The notes under the pieces were generated by a model. It saw only the letters and a program-made list of their open reading frames with translations, was not told the origin of the DNA and did no database searches. Of a stretch of DNA of 64,000 nucleotides, positions 8,522 to 17,375 are shown piece by piece; within the stretch, counting starts at the first letter, position 1, and every line of letters begins with the position of its first letter. The translations under genes were made by a program, and so were the position numbers. Origin of the DNA: Enterobacteriaceae bacterium RIT693 (GTDB lineage Bacteria; Pseudomonadota; Gammaproteobacteria; Enterobacterales; Enterobacteriaceae); the NCBI GenBank assembly GCA_009668225.1, contig WJYK01000008.1, forward strand, positions 186,001-250,000, written 5' to 3'.

Positions 8522-9586
8522 TTACTTCTGCTTCAGGAACTGAACCGCCTTGTCCGGGAAGTCGGTAAACAGCCCGTCGACGCCCGCTTTGTTGTACAAC
8601 ACCTCGTACAGCTGATTCACATCGCTCACATAGTCAGGCAGCGCATCCGCCCTTACCGTGTACGGATGTACGGTAAGCTTACTGGCATGCGCTTCGGTTA
8701 CCATATCAGTGAGCCTGACGTTGCCTTTGGTCGAGGACTTCTCCACCAACATATGGTAGTCCGGGCCAACACCGTCGGCATACTGAGCGATTTGCTTCAT
8801 CGCGCCAGGCTTAAACATCCAGTCGTAGCTGTAGTTCACCCACTTGCCGTCCGGCTGTTTTTCCTGAGTCTCATTCCAGTCGGTATAAGCGATAAGCTGC
8901 ACCAGTTTAAGATTCATGCCCATTTTCGGCTCAAGCTCGTTTTTAATGCGCTTAAGCTCCGCCGCGTCAAAGCACTGGAGATAAACCTTATCCTGCTTGC
9001 CGGTATAGCCGTATCGCTTGAGCACCTCGAGGGTTTTCGCCGCGATATCCTTCCCTGCCTGATGGTGGAACCACGGCGCTTTTATCTCAGGATAAATGCC
9101 GATGTTCTTGCCGGTGGAATGGTTCAGCCCCTGAACAAACTCGATTTCTTCTTCAAAGGTGTGCACCCGGAAGTCGGATTTGCCCATCGGGAAGCGCCCC
9201 GGATAGGTCTGCACCTGCTTGCCGTCAACGATATCAAAACCTTCGGTGAACTTGAGGGACTTGATTTCCGCCAGCGTAAAGTCGATGGCGTAGTAGCGCC
9301 CATCTTTACGCGCACGGTCCGGGAAGCGCTTCGCGACGTCGGTGACCCTGTCCAGATAGTGGTCATGCAGCACCACCAGCCTGTCGTCTTTGGTCATCAC
9401 CAGGTCTTGCTCAAGGTAGTCCGCTCCCTGAGCATAGGCCATCGCCTTCGCCGGCAGCGTATGCTCAGGCAGATAGCCGCTGGCCCCCCGGTGAGCAATC
9501 ACGACTTTGTCCGTGCTCTCAGCAAATGCGCTGCTGGTCGCCATCAACACAACGCCCGCCAGTAAGGATGTTGCAATCAGTTTCAT
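8522..9586 (-). CDS. glpQ: Periplasmic glycerophosphodiester phosphodiesterase
   Basis: Hydrolyses glycerophosphodiesters in the periplasm to sn-glycerol-3-phosphate, which GlpT then imports. A signal peptide is clear (MKLIATSLLAGVVLMATSSAFA, cleavage near residue 22). The GDPD family signature follows: HRG at 32-34, PEHT at 40-43, the metal-binding LEQDLVMTKD, and VLHDHYLDRVTDV. At 354 aa it is about the usual size (358 in E. coli). GGGGAG precedes the start, and glpT ends 11 bases upstream, so the two form an operon. Confidence 0.98.
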   Translation of the reverse strand: MKLIATSLLAGVVLMATSSAFAESTDKVVIAHRGASGYLPEHTLPAKAMAYAQGADYLEQDLVMTKDDRLVVLHDHYLDRVTDVAKRFPDRARKDGRYYAIDFTLAEIKSLKFTEGFDIVDGKQVQTYPGRFPMGKSDFRVHTFEEEIEFVQGLNHSTGKNIGIYPEIKAPWFHHQAGKDIAAKTLEVLKRYGYTGKQDKVYLQCFDAAELKRIKNELEPKMGMNLKLVQLIAYTDWNETQEKQPDGKWVNYSYDWMFKPGAMKQIAQYADGVGPDYHMLVEKSSTKGNVRLTDMVTEAHASKLTVHPYTVRADALPDYVSDVNQLYEVLYNKAGVDGLFTDFPDKAVQFLKQK

Positions 9587-9596
9587 TTTGCTCCCC

Positions 9597-10949
9597 TTAG
9601 CCGTTCTTCATCATTTTTTCGTCATGCTGTTTACGCTCGCCAATCATCACCACAATCAGCAGCAACACGGCCAGAACACTGCCGCCAATCATCACGATAA
9701 AACCGCCGTCCCAGCCGAAGAAGTCAACGGTATAGCCAACAATGGCGCTGGCCGCGACCGAGCCGCCCAGGTAGCCAAACAGGCCGGTGAAGCCCGCTGC
9801 CGTACCCGCCGCTTTCTTAGGTGCAAGCTCAAGCGCATGCAGGCCAATCAGCATCACAGGGCCATAAATCAGGAAGCCGATGACGATCATGCAGGCCATG
9901 TCCACGCCCGGGTTACCCGGCGGGTTAAGCCAATAAACCACGGTGGCAATTGTCACCAGCACCATGAAGAACACGCCGGTCGCACCGCGGTTGCCCTTGA
10001 ATACTTTATCGGACATCCAGCCGCACAGTAGCGTACCGGGAATACCTGCATACTCATAAAGGAAGTAGGCCCAGGACGATTTATCCAGCGCGAAGTGCTT
10101 CACTTCCTTCAGGTAGGTTGGTGACCAGTCCAGAATGCCGTAACGCAGCAGGTAGACAAACACGTTGGCAATCGCGATGTACCACAGCAGGCGGTTCGGG
10201 AAGACATACTTCATGAAGATCTGCTTCGCCGTCAGCTCTTCTTCCGCTTTCTCGCTGTAATCGTCCGGATAATCGTTTTTATACTCTTCAATCGGCGGCA
10301 GACCGCAGGATTGCGGCGTGTCACGCATCAAACCGAAAGCAATAATCGCCACAATGATTGCCGCAAAAGCCGGCATATACAGCGCCGCATGCCAGTCGTT
10401 AAACCACGCCATACCCAGCAGGAACAGCAGCGGAGGAATACCGCCGCCCACGTTATGCGCACAGTTCCACACGGAAACAATACTCCCGCGCTCTTTCTGC
10501 GACCACCAGTGCACCATAGTGCGTCCGCACGGCGGCCATCCCATACCCTGGAACCAGCCGCACAGGAACAGCAGCACAAACATCACGGCGATGCTTGACG
10601 TTGCCCACGGCACAAAGCCCATAAACAGCATCACCGCCGCCGCCATGATAAGCCCGGCAGGCAGAAACACGCGCGGATTCGAACGGTCGGAAACCGAACC
10701 CATGATGAATTTCGAAAATCCGTAGGCGATCGAAATCCCGGATAGCGCAAAACCGAGATCGCCACGGGAAAAGCCCTGCTCCACCAGATATGGCATCGCA
10801 AGAGTGAAGTTTTTCCTCACCAGGTAATAAGCAGCGTAACCAAAGAAGATGCCCATGAAAATTTGCCAGCGCAGGCGACGATAGACCGGGTCTATCTGCT
10901 CCTCTGGCAAACGCGTCTTATGCGCGGCGGGTTTGAAGATACTTAACAT
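9597..10949 (-). CDS. glpT: sn-glycerol-3-phosphate : phosphate antiporter
   Basis: Major-facilitator antiporter of the inner membrane that exchanges glycerol-3-phosphate for inorganic phosphate; it is also the main entry route for fosfomycin. Twelve hydrophobic segments are evident, and the signature [14 protein letters not shown] carries a substrate-binding arginine. It has 450 aa against 452 in E. coli. The start was placed at ATG 10949 (MLSIFKPA) after a GGAGGC Shine-Dalgarno; a 12-codon upstream extension is not conserved. No truncation is seen. Confidence 0.97.
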   Translation of the reverse strand: MLSIFKPAAHKTRLPEEQIDPVYRRLRWQIFMGIFFGYAAYYLVRKNFTLAMPYLVEQGFSRGDLGFALSGISIAYGFSKFIMGSVSDRSNPRVFLPAGLIMAAAVMLFMGFVPWATSSIAVMFVLLFLCGWFQGMGWPPCGRTMVHWWSQKERGSIVSVWNCAHNVGGGIPPLLFLLGMAWFNDWHAALYMPAFAAIIVAIIAFGLMRDTPQSCGLPPIEEYKNDYPDDYSEKAEEELTAKQIFMKYVFPNRLLWYIAIANVFVYLLRYGILDWSPTYLKEVKHFALDKSSWAYFLYEYAGIPGTLLCGWMSDKVFKGNRGATGVFFMVLVTIATVVYWLNPPGNPGVDMACMIVIGFLIYGPVMLIGLHALELAPKKAAGTAAGFTGLFGYLGGSVAASAIVGYTVDFFGWDGGFIVMIGGSVLAVLLLIVVMIGERKQHDEKMMKNG

Positions 10950-11044
10950 ACGAGCCTCCGTGGCGTTGATGTTCAGCGGGGGCAAGCGGCCCCTGCCTAA
11001 TGTTCTTTTTCGAGCACATGGTAGTTATCTACGCGCGTACTTAC

Positions 11045-11060
11045 TGTGAAACATCGCACA
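11045..11060. promoter_or_regulatory. CRP-binding site
   Basis: TGTGAAACATCGCACA has the exact TGTGA-N6-xCACA layout, with one mismatch from the consensus. It lies between the divergent glpT and glpA starts. Confidence 0.7.
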
Positions 11061-11112
11061 TAATGTTACATTTTTATTACAAAGAGGCGAAAAGGTGCAT
11101 GGCATCACGAAT

Positions 11113-11132
11113 AATTTTCGTTTATTGCTCGA
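11113..11132. promoter_or_regulatory. Probable GlpR operator
   Basis: AATTTTCGTTTATTGCTCGA resembles the imperfect palindrome bound by the GlpR repressor, with TTCG and CGAA half-site cores around an AT-rich centre. The match is partial. Confidence 0.45.
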
Positions 11133-11134
11133 AT

Positions 11135-11148
11135 TTGCTCGTAATCAA
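11135..11148 (+). promoter_or_regulatory. FNR-binding site upstream of glpA
   Basis: TTGCTCGTAATCAA differs from the FNR consensus TTGAT-N4-ATCAA at one position. It lies 63 bases before the glpA start, a plausible activating position for this anaerobic operon. Confidence 0.65.
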
Positions 11149-11210
11149 ACATTTCGTGCCTTATTTGTGGCTGAATAACAGTAAATAATGCGGGGATAAA
11201 GGAACGCCAT

Positions 11211-12821
11211 GTGAGCAGAGAGACGGACGTGATTATCATTGGCGGAGGAGCAACCGGAGCCGGTATAGCACGTGACTGCGCCCGACGTGGGCTGCGTGTT
11301 CTTCTGCTCGAACGCCACGACATTGCGACGGGCGCGACCGGCCGCAACCATGGCCTGCTGCACAGCGGCGCGCGCTATGCGGTCACCGACGGCGAATCCG
11401 CACGAGAATGCATTGAGGAAAACCGCATCCTGAGGCGCATCGCCCGCCACTGCATCGAACCCACAGACGGTCTGTTTATCACGCTTCCGGAAGACGACCT
11501 GGCGTTTCAGAGCGGGTTTATTGCCGCCTGCCGTCAGGCCGGGATTCACGCAGAAGCGCTGGCCCCCAAAGAGGCTCTGCGTCTTGAACCATCAGCGAAC
11601 CCGGCGTTAATCGGTGCGGTGCGTGTCCCGGATGGGACGGTCGATCCTTTTCGCCTTACGGCTGCCAATATGCTCGATGCAAAAGAGCACGGCGCAAAGG
11701 TACTCACCGGCTGCGAAATTACCGGCCTGATTCGGGAAGGCTCCAGGGTCTGCGGCGTGCGCGTATTCAATCATCTCACCCGGCAATCGGGGGAGTTCCG
11801 TGCTCCGATGGTGGTTAATGCCGCCGGGATCTGGGGCCAACACATTGCTGAATATGCCGATCTCAAGGTAAAAATGTTCCCGGCTAAAGGCGCGCTGCTG
11901 ATCCTCGGCCACAGAATCAATAACATGGTCATCAACCGCTGCCGTAAACCGGCAGACGCCGATATCCTTGTCCCCGGCGACACCATCTCGCTTATTGGCA
12001 CCACCTCCACGCACATTGACTACGACCAGATTGACAATATGTCCGTCACGCCGGATGAGGTAGATATTCTGATCCGCGAAGGTGAAAAACTGGCTCCGGT
12101 ACTGGGCCGAACCCGCATTCTTCGGGCCTACGCAGGCGTCAGGCCTCTGGTCGCCAGCGATAACGATCCGACGGGGCGCAGCGTGAGCCGTGGGATTGTG
12201 CTGTTGGATCACGCGAAACGCGACGGCATGGACGGTTTTATCACCATTACCGGCGGCAAACTCATGACCTACCGCTTGATGGCGGAATGGGCAACGGACC
12301 TGGTTTGCGAGCGGCTTGGGAACAATATCCCCTGTTCCACAGCTTCGACGCCGCTGCCGGGCTCCGAACAAACGGCAGAACAAACGCTGGGCAAAGTTAT
12401 CTCCTTACCGCCTACGATTCGCGGGTCGGCCGTCTGGCGGCACGGCGACCGCGCTACCCGCCTGCTGAATAACAGCCGGCTTAGCAACAGCCTGGTTTGC
12501 GAATGCGAAGCCGTCACCTCCGGTGAGGTTCGCTATGCCATCGACGCCCTCGGCGTAAAAAGCCTGGGTGATTTACGCCGCAGAACGCGTGTGGGCATGG
12601 GCACCTGCCAGGGCGAACTTTGCGCCTGCCGTGCCGCGGGCCTGCTGCAGCGCTTCCAGCTCACCACACCGGCACAGTCGCTTGAGCAGCTTTCCCATTT
12701 CCTCAACGAACGCTGGAAAGGTGTCCGCCCGATAGCCTGGGGAAATGCGTTACGCGAAAGCGAATTTACCGCCTGGGTCTACCAGGGGCTGTGCGGACTG
12801 GATAACGGAGAACAGAGATGA
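11211..12821 (+). CDS. glpA: Anaerobic glycerol-3-phosphate dehydrogenase, subunit A
   Basis: FAD-containing catalytic subunit that oxidises glycerol-3-phosphate to dihydroxyacetone phosphate in anaerobic growth and passes electrons through GlpB and GlpC to menaquinone. The FAD dinucleotide motif GGGATGAG is at residues 11-18, followed by the GATGRNHGLLHSGARY signature of the DAO/GlpD family. The C-terminal BFD-like domain has CECEAVT and GTCQGELCACR cysteines for an iron-sulphur cluster. The start is GTG at 11211 with AAGGA upstream; the neighbouring ATG is followed at once by TGA in its own frame. It is 536 aa (542 in E. coli) and overlaps glpB by an ATGA junction. Confidence 0.96.
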   Translation: MSRETDVIIIGGGATGAGIARDCARRGLRVLLLERHDIATGATGRNHGLLHSGARYAVTDGESARECIEENRILRRIARHCIEPTDGLFITLPEDDLAFQSGFIAACRQAGIHAEALAPKEALRLEPSANPALIGAVRVPDGTVDPFRLTAANMLDAKEHGAKVLTGCEITGLIREGSRVCGVRVFNHLTRQSGEFRAPMVVNAAGIWGQHIAEYADLKVKMFPAKGALLILGHRINNMVINRCRKPADADILVPGDTISLIGTTSTHIDYDQIDNMSVTPDEVDILIREGEKLAPVLGRTRILRAYAGVRPLVASDNDPTGRSVSRGIVLLDHAKRDGMDGFITITGGKLMTYRLMAEWATDLVCERLGNNIPCSTASTPLPGSEQTAEQTLGKVISLPPTIRGSAVWRHGDRATRLLNNSRLSNSLVCECEAVTSGEVRYAIDALGVKSLGDLRRRTRVGMGTCQGELCACRAAGLLQRFQLTTPAQSLEQLSHFLNERWKGVRPIAWGNALRESEFTAWVYQGLCGLDNGEQR

Positions 12822-14086
12822 AATTCGACACGATTATCATCGGCAGCGGCCTCGCCGGACTGACCGCAGGAATAAAGCTGGCGGAAAACGGGCAGCGCTG
12901 CGCTATCGTCAGCCGCGGGCAAAGTGCGCTGCACTTCTCTTCTGGTTCACTGGATTTACTGTCTGCACTGCCGGACGGCAGCCCGGTTCAGGAGCCTGAG
13001 GCCGCGCTGGAAAGCCTGGCTGAACAGGCCCCCCAACATCCCTACAACCTGATGGGTAAAGAAAGCGTGTTGGCTTTTGCCGCAGAAAGCGAACAACTGC
13101 TGGCAAGGGCTGGCATCCCCATGACGGGCCATTATCGCCAAAACCACCTGAGAATCACCCCGCTGGGTAAGCAAAGGGCCAGCTGGCTAAGCCCGCCGGA
13201 GGTGCCTCAGGCTCCACTGCCCTGGCAAAAAGTCACGGTGATCAATATCGCAGGTTTTCTGGACTTTCAGGCAGAGCTGGTGGCCGGTTCGCTTTCGTCC
13301 TCGGGCTGTGCCGCACACGTCGCCGAACTCACCTTACCCGTGCTTGACGTATTACGTAATAACCCAAGCGAGTTTCGTGCCGTAAATATCGCCCGGGTGC
13401 TGGATCTGCCGGAAAATCGCCGGGCGCTGATAGATGAACTCCGGCTGTTGCTGGGCCGCGGTGAAGCGATGATTCTGCCCGCTTGTCTGGGTCTGGAAGG
13501 AGATACGCTTTCAGCCCTGGAGCACGCGCTTAACGTACCGGTAAAACTGCTTCCTACGCTGCCGCCGTCGGTACCCGGAATGCGGCTACACGCCGTGCTC
13601 CGCCGCCGCTTTCAGTCTCTTGGTGGCCTTATCATGCCTGGCGATACCGTAACGGGTGCTCAGCTTGAACAAGGGTGCATCAGCGCCCTGTTCACCAAAA
13701 ATCATCGTGAAGTCCCGTTGCGTACCCGCAATGTCATTCTGGCCAGTGGAAGCTTCTTTAGCGGTGGACTGGAGGCCGACCGGCAACACGTCTTTGAACC
13801 GATATTCGGGCTGGGCGTCGAGGCGCCGGAGGAGCGAACCTCATGGAGCAAAGCAGATTTCTTTGCGCCACAGCCTTGGCTGCAGTTTGGGGTAAAGGTT
13901 AACGCCCGCCTTCAACCATTCCACCAGGGCGAATACACAAAAAATCTCTATGCCATCGGCTCGGTGCTGGGCAGCTTTGACCCTATACAACAAGGATGTG
14001 GGGCCGGCGTGTCGATGCTAACGGCGCTCTTCGCTGCTGACAGCATCCTCACTACTGCGGAGGTTCACCATGAACCTGCTCGATGA
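12818..14086 (+). CDS. glpB: Anaerobic glycerol-3-phosphate dehydrogenase, subunit B
   Basis: Flavoprotein subunit of the anaerobic GlpABC dehydrogenase. It has 422 aa against 419 in E. coli. The N terminus carries a Rossmann FAD motif (TIIIGSGLAGLTAG), and the C terminus carries the second nucleotide-binding strand (KNLYAIGSVLGSFDPIQQGCGAGVSMLTA). The start overlaps the glpA stop (ATGA), and its 3' end overlaps glpC by 17 bases, so the three are translationally coupled. Confidence 0.95.
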   Translation: MKFDTIIIGSGLAGLTAGIKLAENGQRCAIVSRGQSALHFSSGSLDLLSALPDGSPVQEPEAALESLAEQAPQHPYNLMGKESVLAFAAESEQLLARAGIPMTGHYRQNHLRITPLGKQRASWLSPPEVPQAPLPWQKVTVINIAGFLDFQAELVAGSLSSSGCAAHVAELTLPVLDVLRNNPSEFRAVNIARVLDLPENRRALIDELRLLLGRGEAMILPACLGLEGDTLSALEHALNVPVKLLPTLPPSVPGMRLHAVLRRRFQSLGGLIMPGDTVTGAQLEQGCISALFTKNHREVPLRTRNVILASGSFFSGGLEADRQHVFEPIFGLGVEAPEERTSWSKADFFAPQPWLQFGVKVNARLQPFHQGEYTKNLYAIGSVLGSFDPIQQGCGAGVSMLTALFAADSILTTAEVHHEPAR

Positions 14087-15272
14087 AACCAGCTTTGAAA
14101 GCTGTATTAAATGCACGGTCTGCACTACGGCCTGCCCGGTTAGCCGCGTACGCCCGGAATACCCGGGCCCCAAACAAGCCGGGCCGGACGGTGAGCGACT
14201 GCGTCTTAAAGATCCATCGCTGTATGATGAAGCGCTGAAGTACTGTACCAACTGTAAACGGTGTGAAGTCTCCTGCCCGTCCGAGGTAAAAATTGGCGAT
14301 ATCATTCAGCGGGCACGGGCCAGGTACGGCGAACACAAGCCCTCGTTGCGCGACGCCATTCTTAGCCATACCGACTTAATGGGCACGCTCTCTACTCCGT
14401 TTGCTCCACTGGTGAACGCCACCACCGGCATGAAGCCCGTACGCAAGCTGCTGGATAAGGCGTTAAACATTGATTTCCACCGCGAGCTGCCCAAATACTC
14501 TTTTGGTACCTTCCGCCAGTGGTATCGTCGCCAGTCGCAACAGCAGGCCAGCTTCCCGCAGCAGGTAGCGTTCTTCCATGGCTGTTTTGTGAACTACAAC
14601 CACCCGCAGCTCGGCAAGGACATGGTTAAGGTGTTTAACGCGATGGGCATCGGCGTGCAGTTGCTCAAAAGAGAGAAGTGCTGCGGCGTACCGCTTATCG
14701 CTAATGGCTTTATCGATAAGGCAAAAAAACAGGCGGCGGCAAATGCCCGCTCGCTTGAAGAAGCCGTTATCCAGCAAGGGTTACCGGTTGTCTCAACTTC
14801 TTCGACCTGTACTTTCACCCTGCGTGACGAATACCCGCACATACTGGGCGTTGATACCACGCCAATCCGCGATCGGATTGAACTGGCAACGCGCCACATC
14901 TGGAAACTTCTGGAAGAGGATGGCAGAACGCTGGCGCTAAAAAATACGCCGCTTCGCATCGCTTACCATACGCCGTGTCATATGGAAAAAATGGGCTGGA
15001 CGCTCTACTCCGTTGAACTGCTGCGCCGAATTCCCGGCGTGGAGCTGGTGATGCTGGATTCCCAGTGCTGCGGCATTGCCGGAACCTATGGGTTTAAAAA
15101 GGAAAACTATACCGCCTCTCAGCGCATCGGCGCGCCGCTGTTCAGGCAGATAGAAAAGAGCGGCGTAGACCTGGTGGTCACCGACTGTGAAACCTGTAAA
15201 TGGCAGATAGAGATGTCCACCAGCAAACGCTGCGAGCACCCGATTACGCTGCTGGCACGGGCGCTCGCCTGA
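14070..15272 (+). CDS. glpC: Anaerobic glycerol-3-phosphate dehydrogenase, subunit C (iron-sulphur)
   Basis: Membrane-associated iron-sulphur subunit that anchors GlpAB and delivers electrons to menaquinone. Two 4Fe-4S motifs are visible: Cys12/15/18/22 (CIKCTVCTTACP) and Cys59/62/65/69 (CTNCKRCEVSCP). Two CCG cysteine-rich domains follow (EKCCGVPL and SQCCGIAGTYG), as in heterodisulphide-reductase-like proteins. It has 400 aa. Overlap with glpB and the short gap to convergent yfaY mark it as the last gene of the operon. Confidence 0.96.
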   Translation: MNLLDETSFESCIKCTVCTTACPVSRVRPEYPGPKQAGPDGERLRLKDPSLYDEALKYCTNCKRCEVSCPSEVKIGDIIQRARARYGEHKPSLRDAILSHTDLMGTLSTPFAPLVNATTGMKPVRKLLDKALNIDFHRELPKYSFGTFRQWYRRQSQQQASFPQQVAFFHGCFVNYNHPQLGKDMVKVFNAMGIGVQLLKREKCCGVPLIANGFIDKAKKQAAANARSLEEAVIQQGLPVVSTSSTCTFTLRDEYPHILGVDTTPIRDRIELATRHIWKLLEEDGRTLALKNTPLRIAYHTPCHMEKMGWTLYSVELLRRIPGVELVMLDSQCCGIAGTYGFKKENYTASQRIGAPLFRQIEKSGVDLVVTDCETCKWQIEMSTSKRCEHPITLLARALA

Positions 15273-15275
15273 TAC

Positions 15276-16472
15276 CTAGAGGCTTGCTGACTCCACAACC
15301 GTAATCCAGCCGTGCCCGGCTTTCAGCGGCTGGCCGTTGAGCCAGCGGCGAAGCACGTTAAGCGCCATCATGGCACACACCTCCTGGCGGGTGGCTAACG
15401 CATGGCGACTGTTGCCAAACTTCACGCCAAGGCCAAAGGTGCCGTCCGGCGTGGAGAGCGCAAAGTTGATCTGCTGCGCTTCCTCACCTGCTATCACCAG
15501 GGCCACGCCGCTTTGCTGGCTCTGGCGCAGGTCTGCGCTGGACTTCAGCGCCTCCGCCAGCGTGCCAGCCTCCTGCGGTAAAACACGGCTAGCTTTCAGC
15601 GCAGCATGCGCTCGTGTCAACTGCAGCGCCAGCAGGCCGCCGGTAAACTGCTCGCTCACGGTGATGGTCAGTGAACGCTCGGCGAGGCGGCGTGCTATTT
15701 GCGCAGGAAGCCCTTCGGTCCCTTCAAAAATCAGGCTGTCTCCTGCCACACGGCGCACTTCCGGCCATACCGCTTCCATGGCTTCACGCTGGCTGGCCGG
15801 GCCGGTGAGCTTGAGCTCGATAATCGGCATGGATGAGCGATATCCCATCACCACATCATCCGGCAACGTCAGTGGATCAAGGCATTGTGCCAGCTCACTT
15901 TCGGAGCGTCCAAACGTGGTTAAGCGCAGACATACCGGGGGTTCAGGGAGCGTAAAGCGCGCGCGCAGCCGCGGCATTATCTGTTTTTCGACCATGGCCT
16001 TAAATTCTGACGGCACGCCGGGCGTAAAAAACATCAGGCAGCGGTTTAATTTCAAAGCAAAACCACAGGCGGTACCGACGGGATTGTCGATCATTTCGCT
16101 GTTGGCCGGGATTTGCGCCTGTTTGCGGTTGCTCGGCGCCATCACTCGCCCACGTTCGGCAAAGAACTGCTCCATATGGGTTAACCATTCAACGTGCTCA
16201 ACCAGCTCAACGCCCGCAGCCGTGGCCGCCGCCAGAGCGCTTAAATCATCGCTGGTTGGCCCAAGGCCGCCGTTTACGATGAGGATATCAGCCTCGCAGC
16301 TACGCTCTTTCAGCACTGAAATCAGGTCAGGAAGGCTGTCGCCTACCGTATTACGCCGCGACATGGGTAACCCCTGATTAAAGAAATAATCGGCAAGCCA
16401 GGCTGCATTGGTGTCCGTAATTTGCCCGTACAGCACTTCGTCGCCGGTTGACAGCATTTCTACTTTTAACAT
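15276..16472 (-). CDS. yfaY: CinA-family protein YfaY
   Basis: CinA-like protein of 398 aa. The N-terminal domain is of the MoaB/MogA molybdopterin-binding type (LSTGDEVLYGQITDTNAAWLA, IVNGGLGPTSDDLSALA, FTPGVPSEFKAMVE). The C-terminal half is related to NMN deamidase PncC, but the catalytic segment reads SEQFTGGLLA where active PncC has ESCTGG, so the nucleophilic Ser-Cys is missing. E. coli YfaY shows the same loss, so this is a conserved non-deamidase paralogue. Function is not established. It converges on glpC with a 3-base gap. Confidence 0.9.
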   Translation of the reverse strand: MLKVEMLSTGDEVLYGQITDTNAAWLADYFFNQGLPMSRRNTVGDSLPDLISVLKERSCEADILIVNGGLGPTSDDLSALAAATAAGVELVEHVEWLTHMEQFFAERGRVMAPSNRKQAQIPANSEMIDNPVGTACGFALKLNRCLMFFTPGVPSEFKAMVEKQIMPRLRARFTLPEPPVCLRLTTFGRSESELAQCLDPLTLPDDVVMGYRSSMPIIELKLTGPASQREAMEAVWPEVRRVAGDSLIFEGTEGLPAQIARRLAERSLTITVSEQFTGGLLALQLTRAHAALKASRVLPQEAGTLAEALKSSADLRQSQQSGVALVIAGEEAQQINFALSTPDGTFGLGVKFGNSRHALATRQEVCAMMALNVLRRWLNGQPLKAGHGWITVVESASL

Positions 16473-16533
16473 CTTCTACTCCGCGGGAGGGGAACGCCCC
16501 ACTATAGCGCAGACGAGGACAACAGGCGGGAAG

Positions 16534-16559
16534 AAAAAGCGCGACAAAAGTGTCGCGCT
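16534..16559 (-). terminator. yfaZ terminator
   Basis: On minus, a 9-bp perfect stem (AGCGCGACA/TGTCGCGCT) is followed by TTTTTC. It lies 9 bases after the yfaZ stop. Confidence 0.85.
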
Positions 16560-16567
16560 GGAATAAA

Positions 16568-17110
16568 TCAGAAACTGGCGCTTACGCCAACGTACGGGCC
16601 GTCGGCAACGGTATCGGTACGGTCGCCGTCTTTGCCACCGAGGCTGATATAGCGGTAGCCGACCTGGGCCGAAAACGGACGCATAAAGTTCCAGCTAGCC
16701 CCTGCGCTCGCTTCCTGATAGTCCTTCACGCTGCTGGACAGAGAGTCCGGAGAGTAATAGTAATCACCAAAGATCGCGATATCAGAAGTGATTGGCCATT
16801 TCAGACCACCGCCTGCCGCTATGGCATAACCTTCTTTGCGGTCTTTTGGATGCAAGTAAACGCCTCGTCCACCTACGGTGGCCATCAGCGGCCCCAGGGG
16901 GATATTAAAACCAAGACCCAGCCCGACCGCATCGCCATTATCATCGTTGTGGGCATAGTTAGCATTTACCGCAATACCGCTGCTTTCAGTACCGAAGCCA
17001 ACGCCAATATTGGTGTATTCCTTACCCACTTCACCGCTTACACCGATGGCGCTCGCCGTTGCTGAAACCAGCAGCAGACCCGCGCCGCTGGCTAAAAATA
17101 ATTTATTCAT
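16568..17110 (-). CDS. yfaZ: YfaZ-family outer membrane protein
   Basis: Predicted small outer-membrane beta-barrel of 180 aa. A signal peptide is evident (MNKLFLASGAGLLLVSATASA), followed by alternating short beta-strands and a terminal SASF, a typical barrel end with a final Phe. The start was set at ATG 17110 with AGGAA 8 bases upstream; the frame extends further, but the signal peptide begins here. The family's role is unknown. Confidence 0.88.
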   Translation of the reverse strand: MNKLFLASGAGLLLVSATASAIGVSGEVGKEYTNIGVGFGTESSGIAVNANYAHNDDNGDAVGLGLGFNIPLGPLMATVGGRGVYLHPKDRKEGYAIAAGGGLKWPITSDIAIFGDYYYSPDSLSSSVKDYQEASAGASWNFMRPFSAQVGYRYISLGGKDGDRTDTVADGPYVGVSASF

Positions 17111-17375
17111 TCCTTGGTTCCTGAAAAAGAAAAAGGGCAGCCCTTGAAAACGCCTCTGGATGGCGTGCCGCATTATCTAATTAACGCGTGAGAAAATGCC
17201 AACACTTCCTTGATTGTAAGGAAATGAAAAGACGCGCTTTCCCGGGACAAGATCAAGGAATGACTGCGGCTGAAAGTGCAACAGTGTTTCAGCAATGAAT
17301 GGAGTCACATTATAAATATGGTCTATATTTAACGCTTTTCTGTAACAACTTGACCCAGGTCTTAGGGAGGCATTG
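17111..17375. promoter_or_regulatory. yfaZ / catalase divergent spacer
   Basis: This 265-base spacer separates divergent yfaZ and the catalase gene. It is AT-rich near the catalase start and contains a small 6-bp inverted repeat, TTCCTT/AAGGAA, near 17206-17223. I recognise no specific OxyR, Fur or CRP site. The catalase Shine-Dalgarno AGGGAGG is at 17364-17370. Confidence 0.4.

Larger units (their letters stand above)
10950..11210. promoter_or_regulatory. glpTQ / glpABC divergent control region
   Basis: This 261-base divergent promoter region holds a CRP-like site (11045-11060), a GlpR-like operator (about 11113-11132) and an FNR-like site (11135-11148), listed separately. The mix fits known control of glpTQ and glpACB: induction by glycerol-3-phosphate, catabolite control, and anaerobic activation of glpABC. 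Confidence 0.8.
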
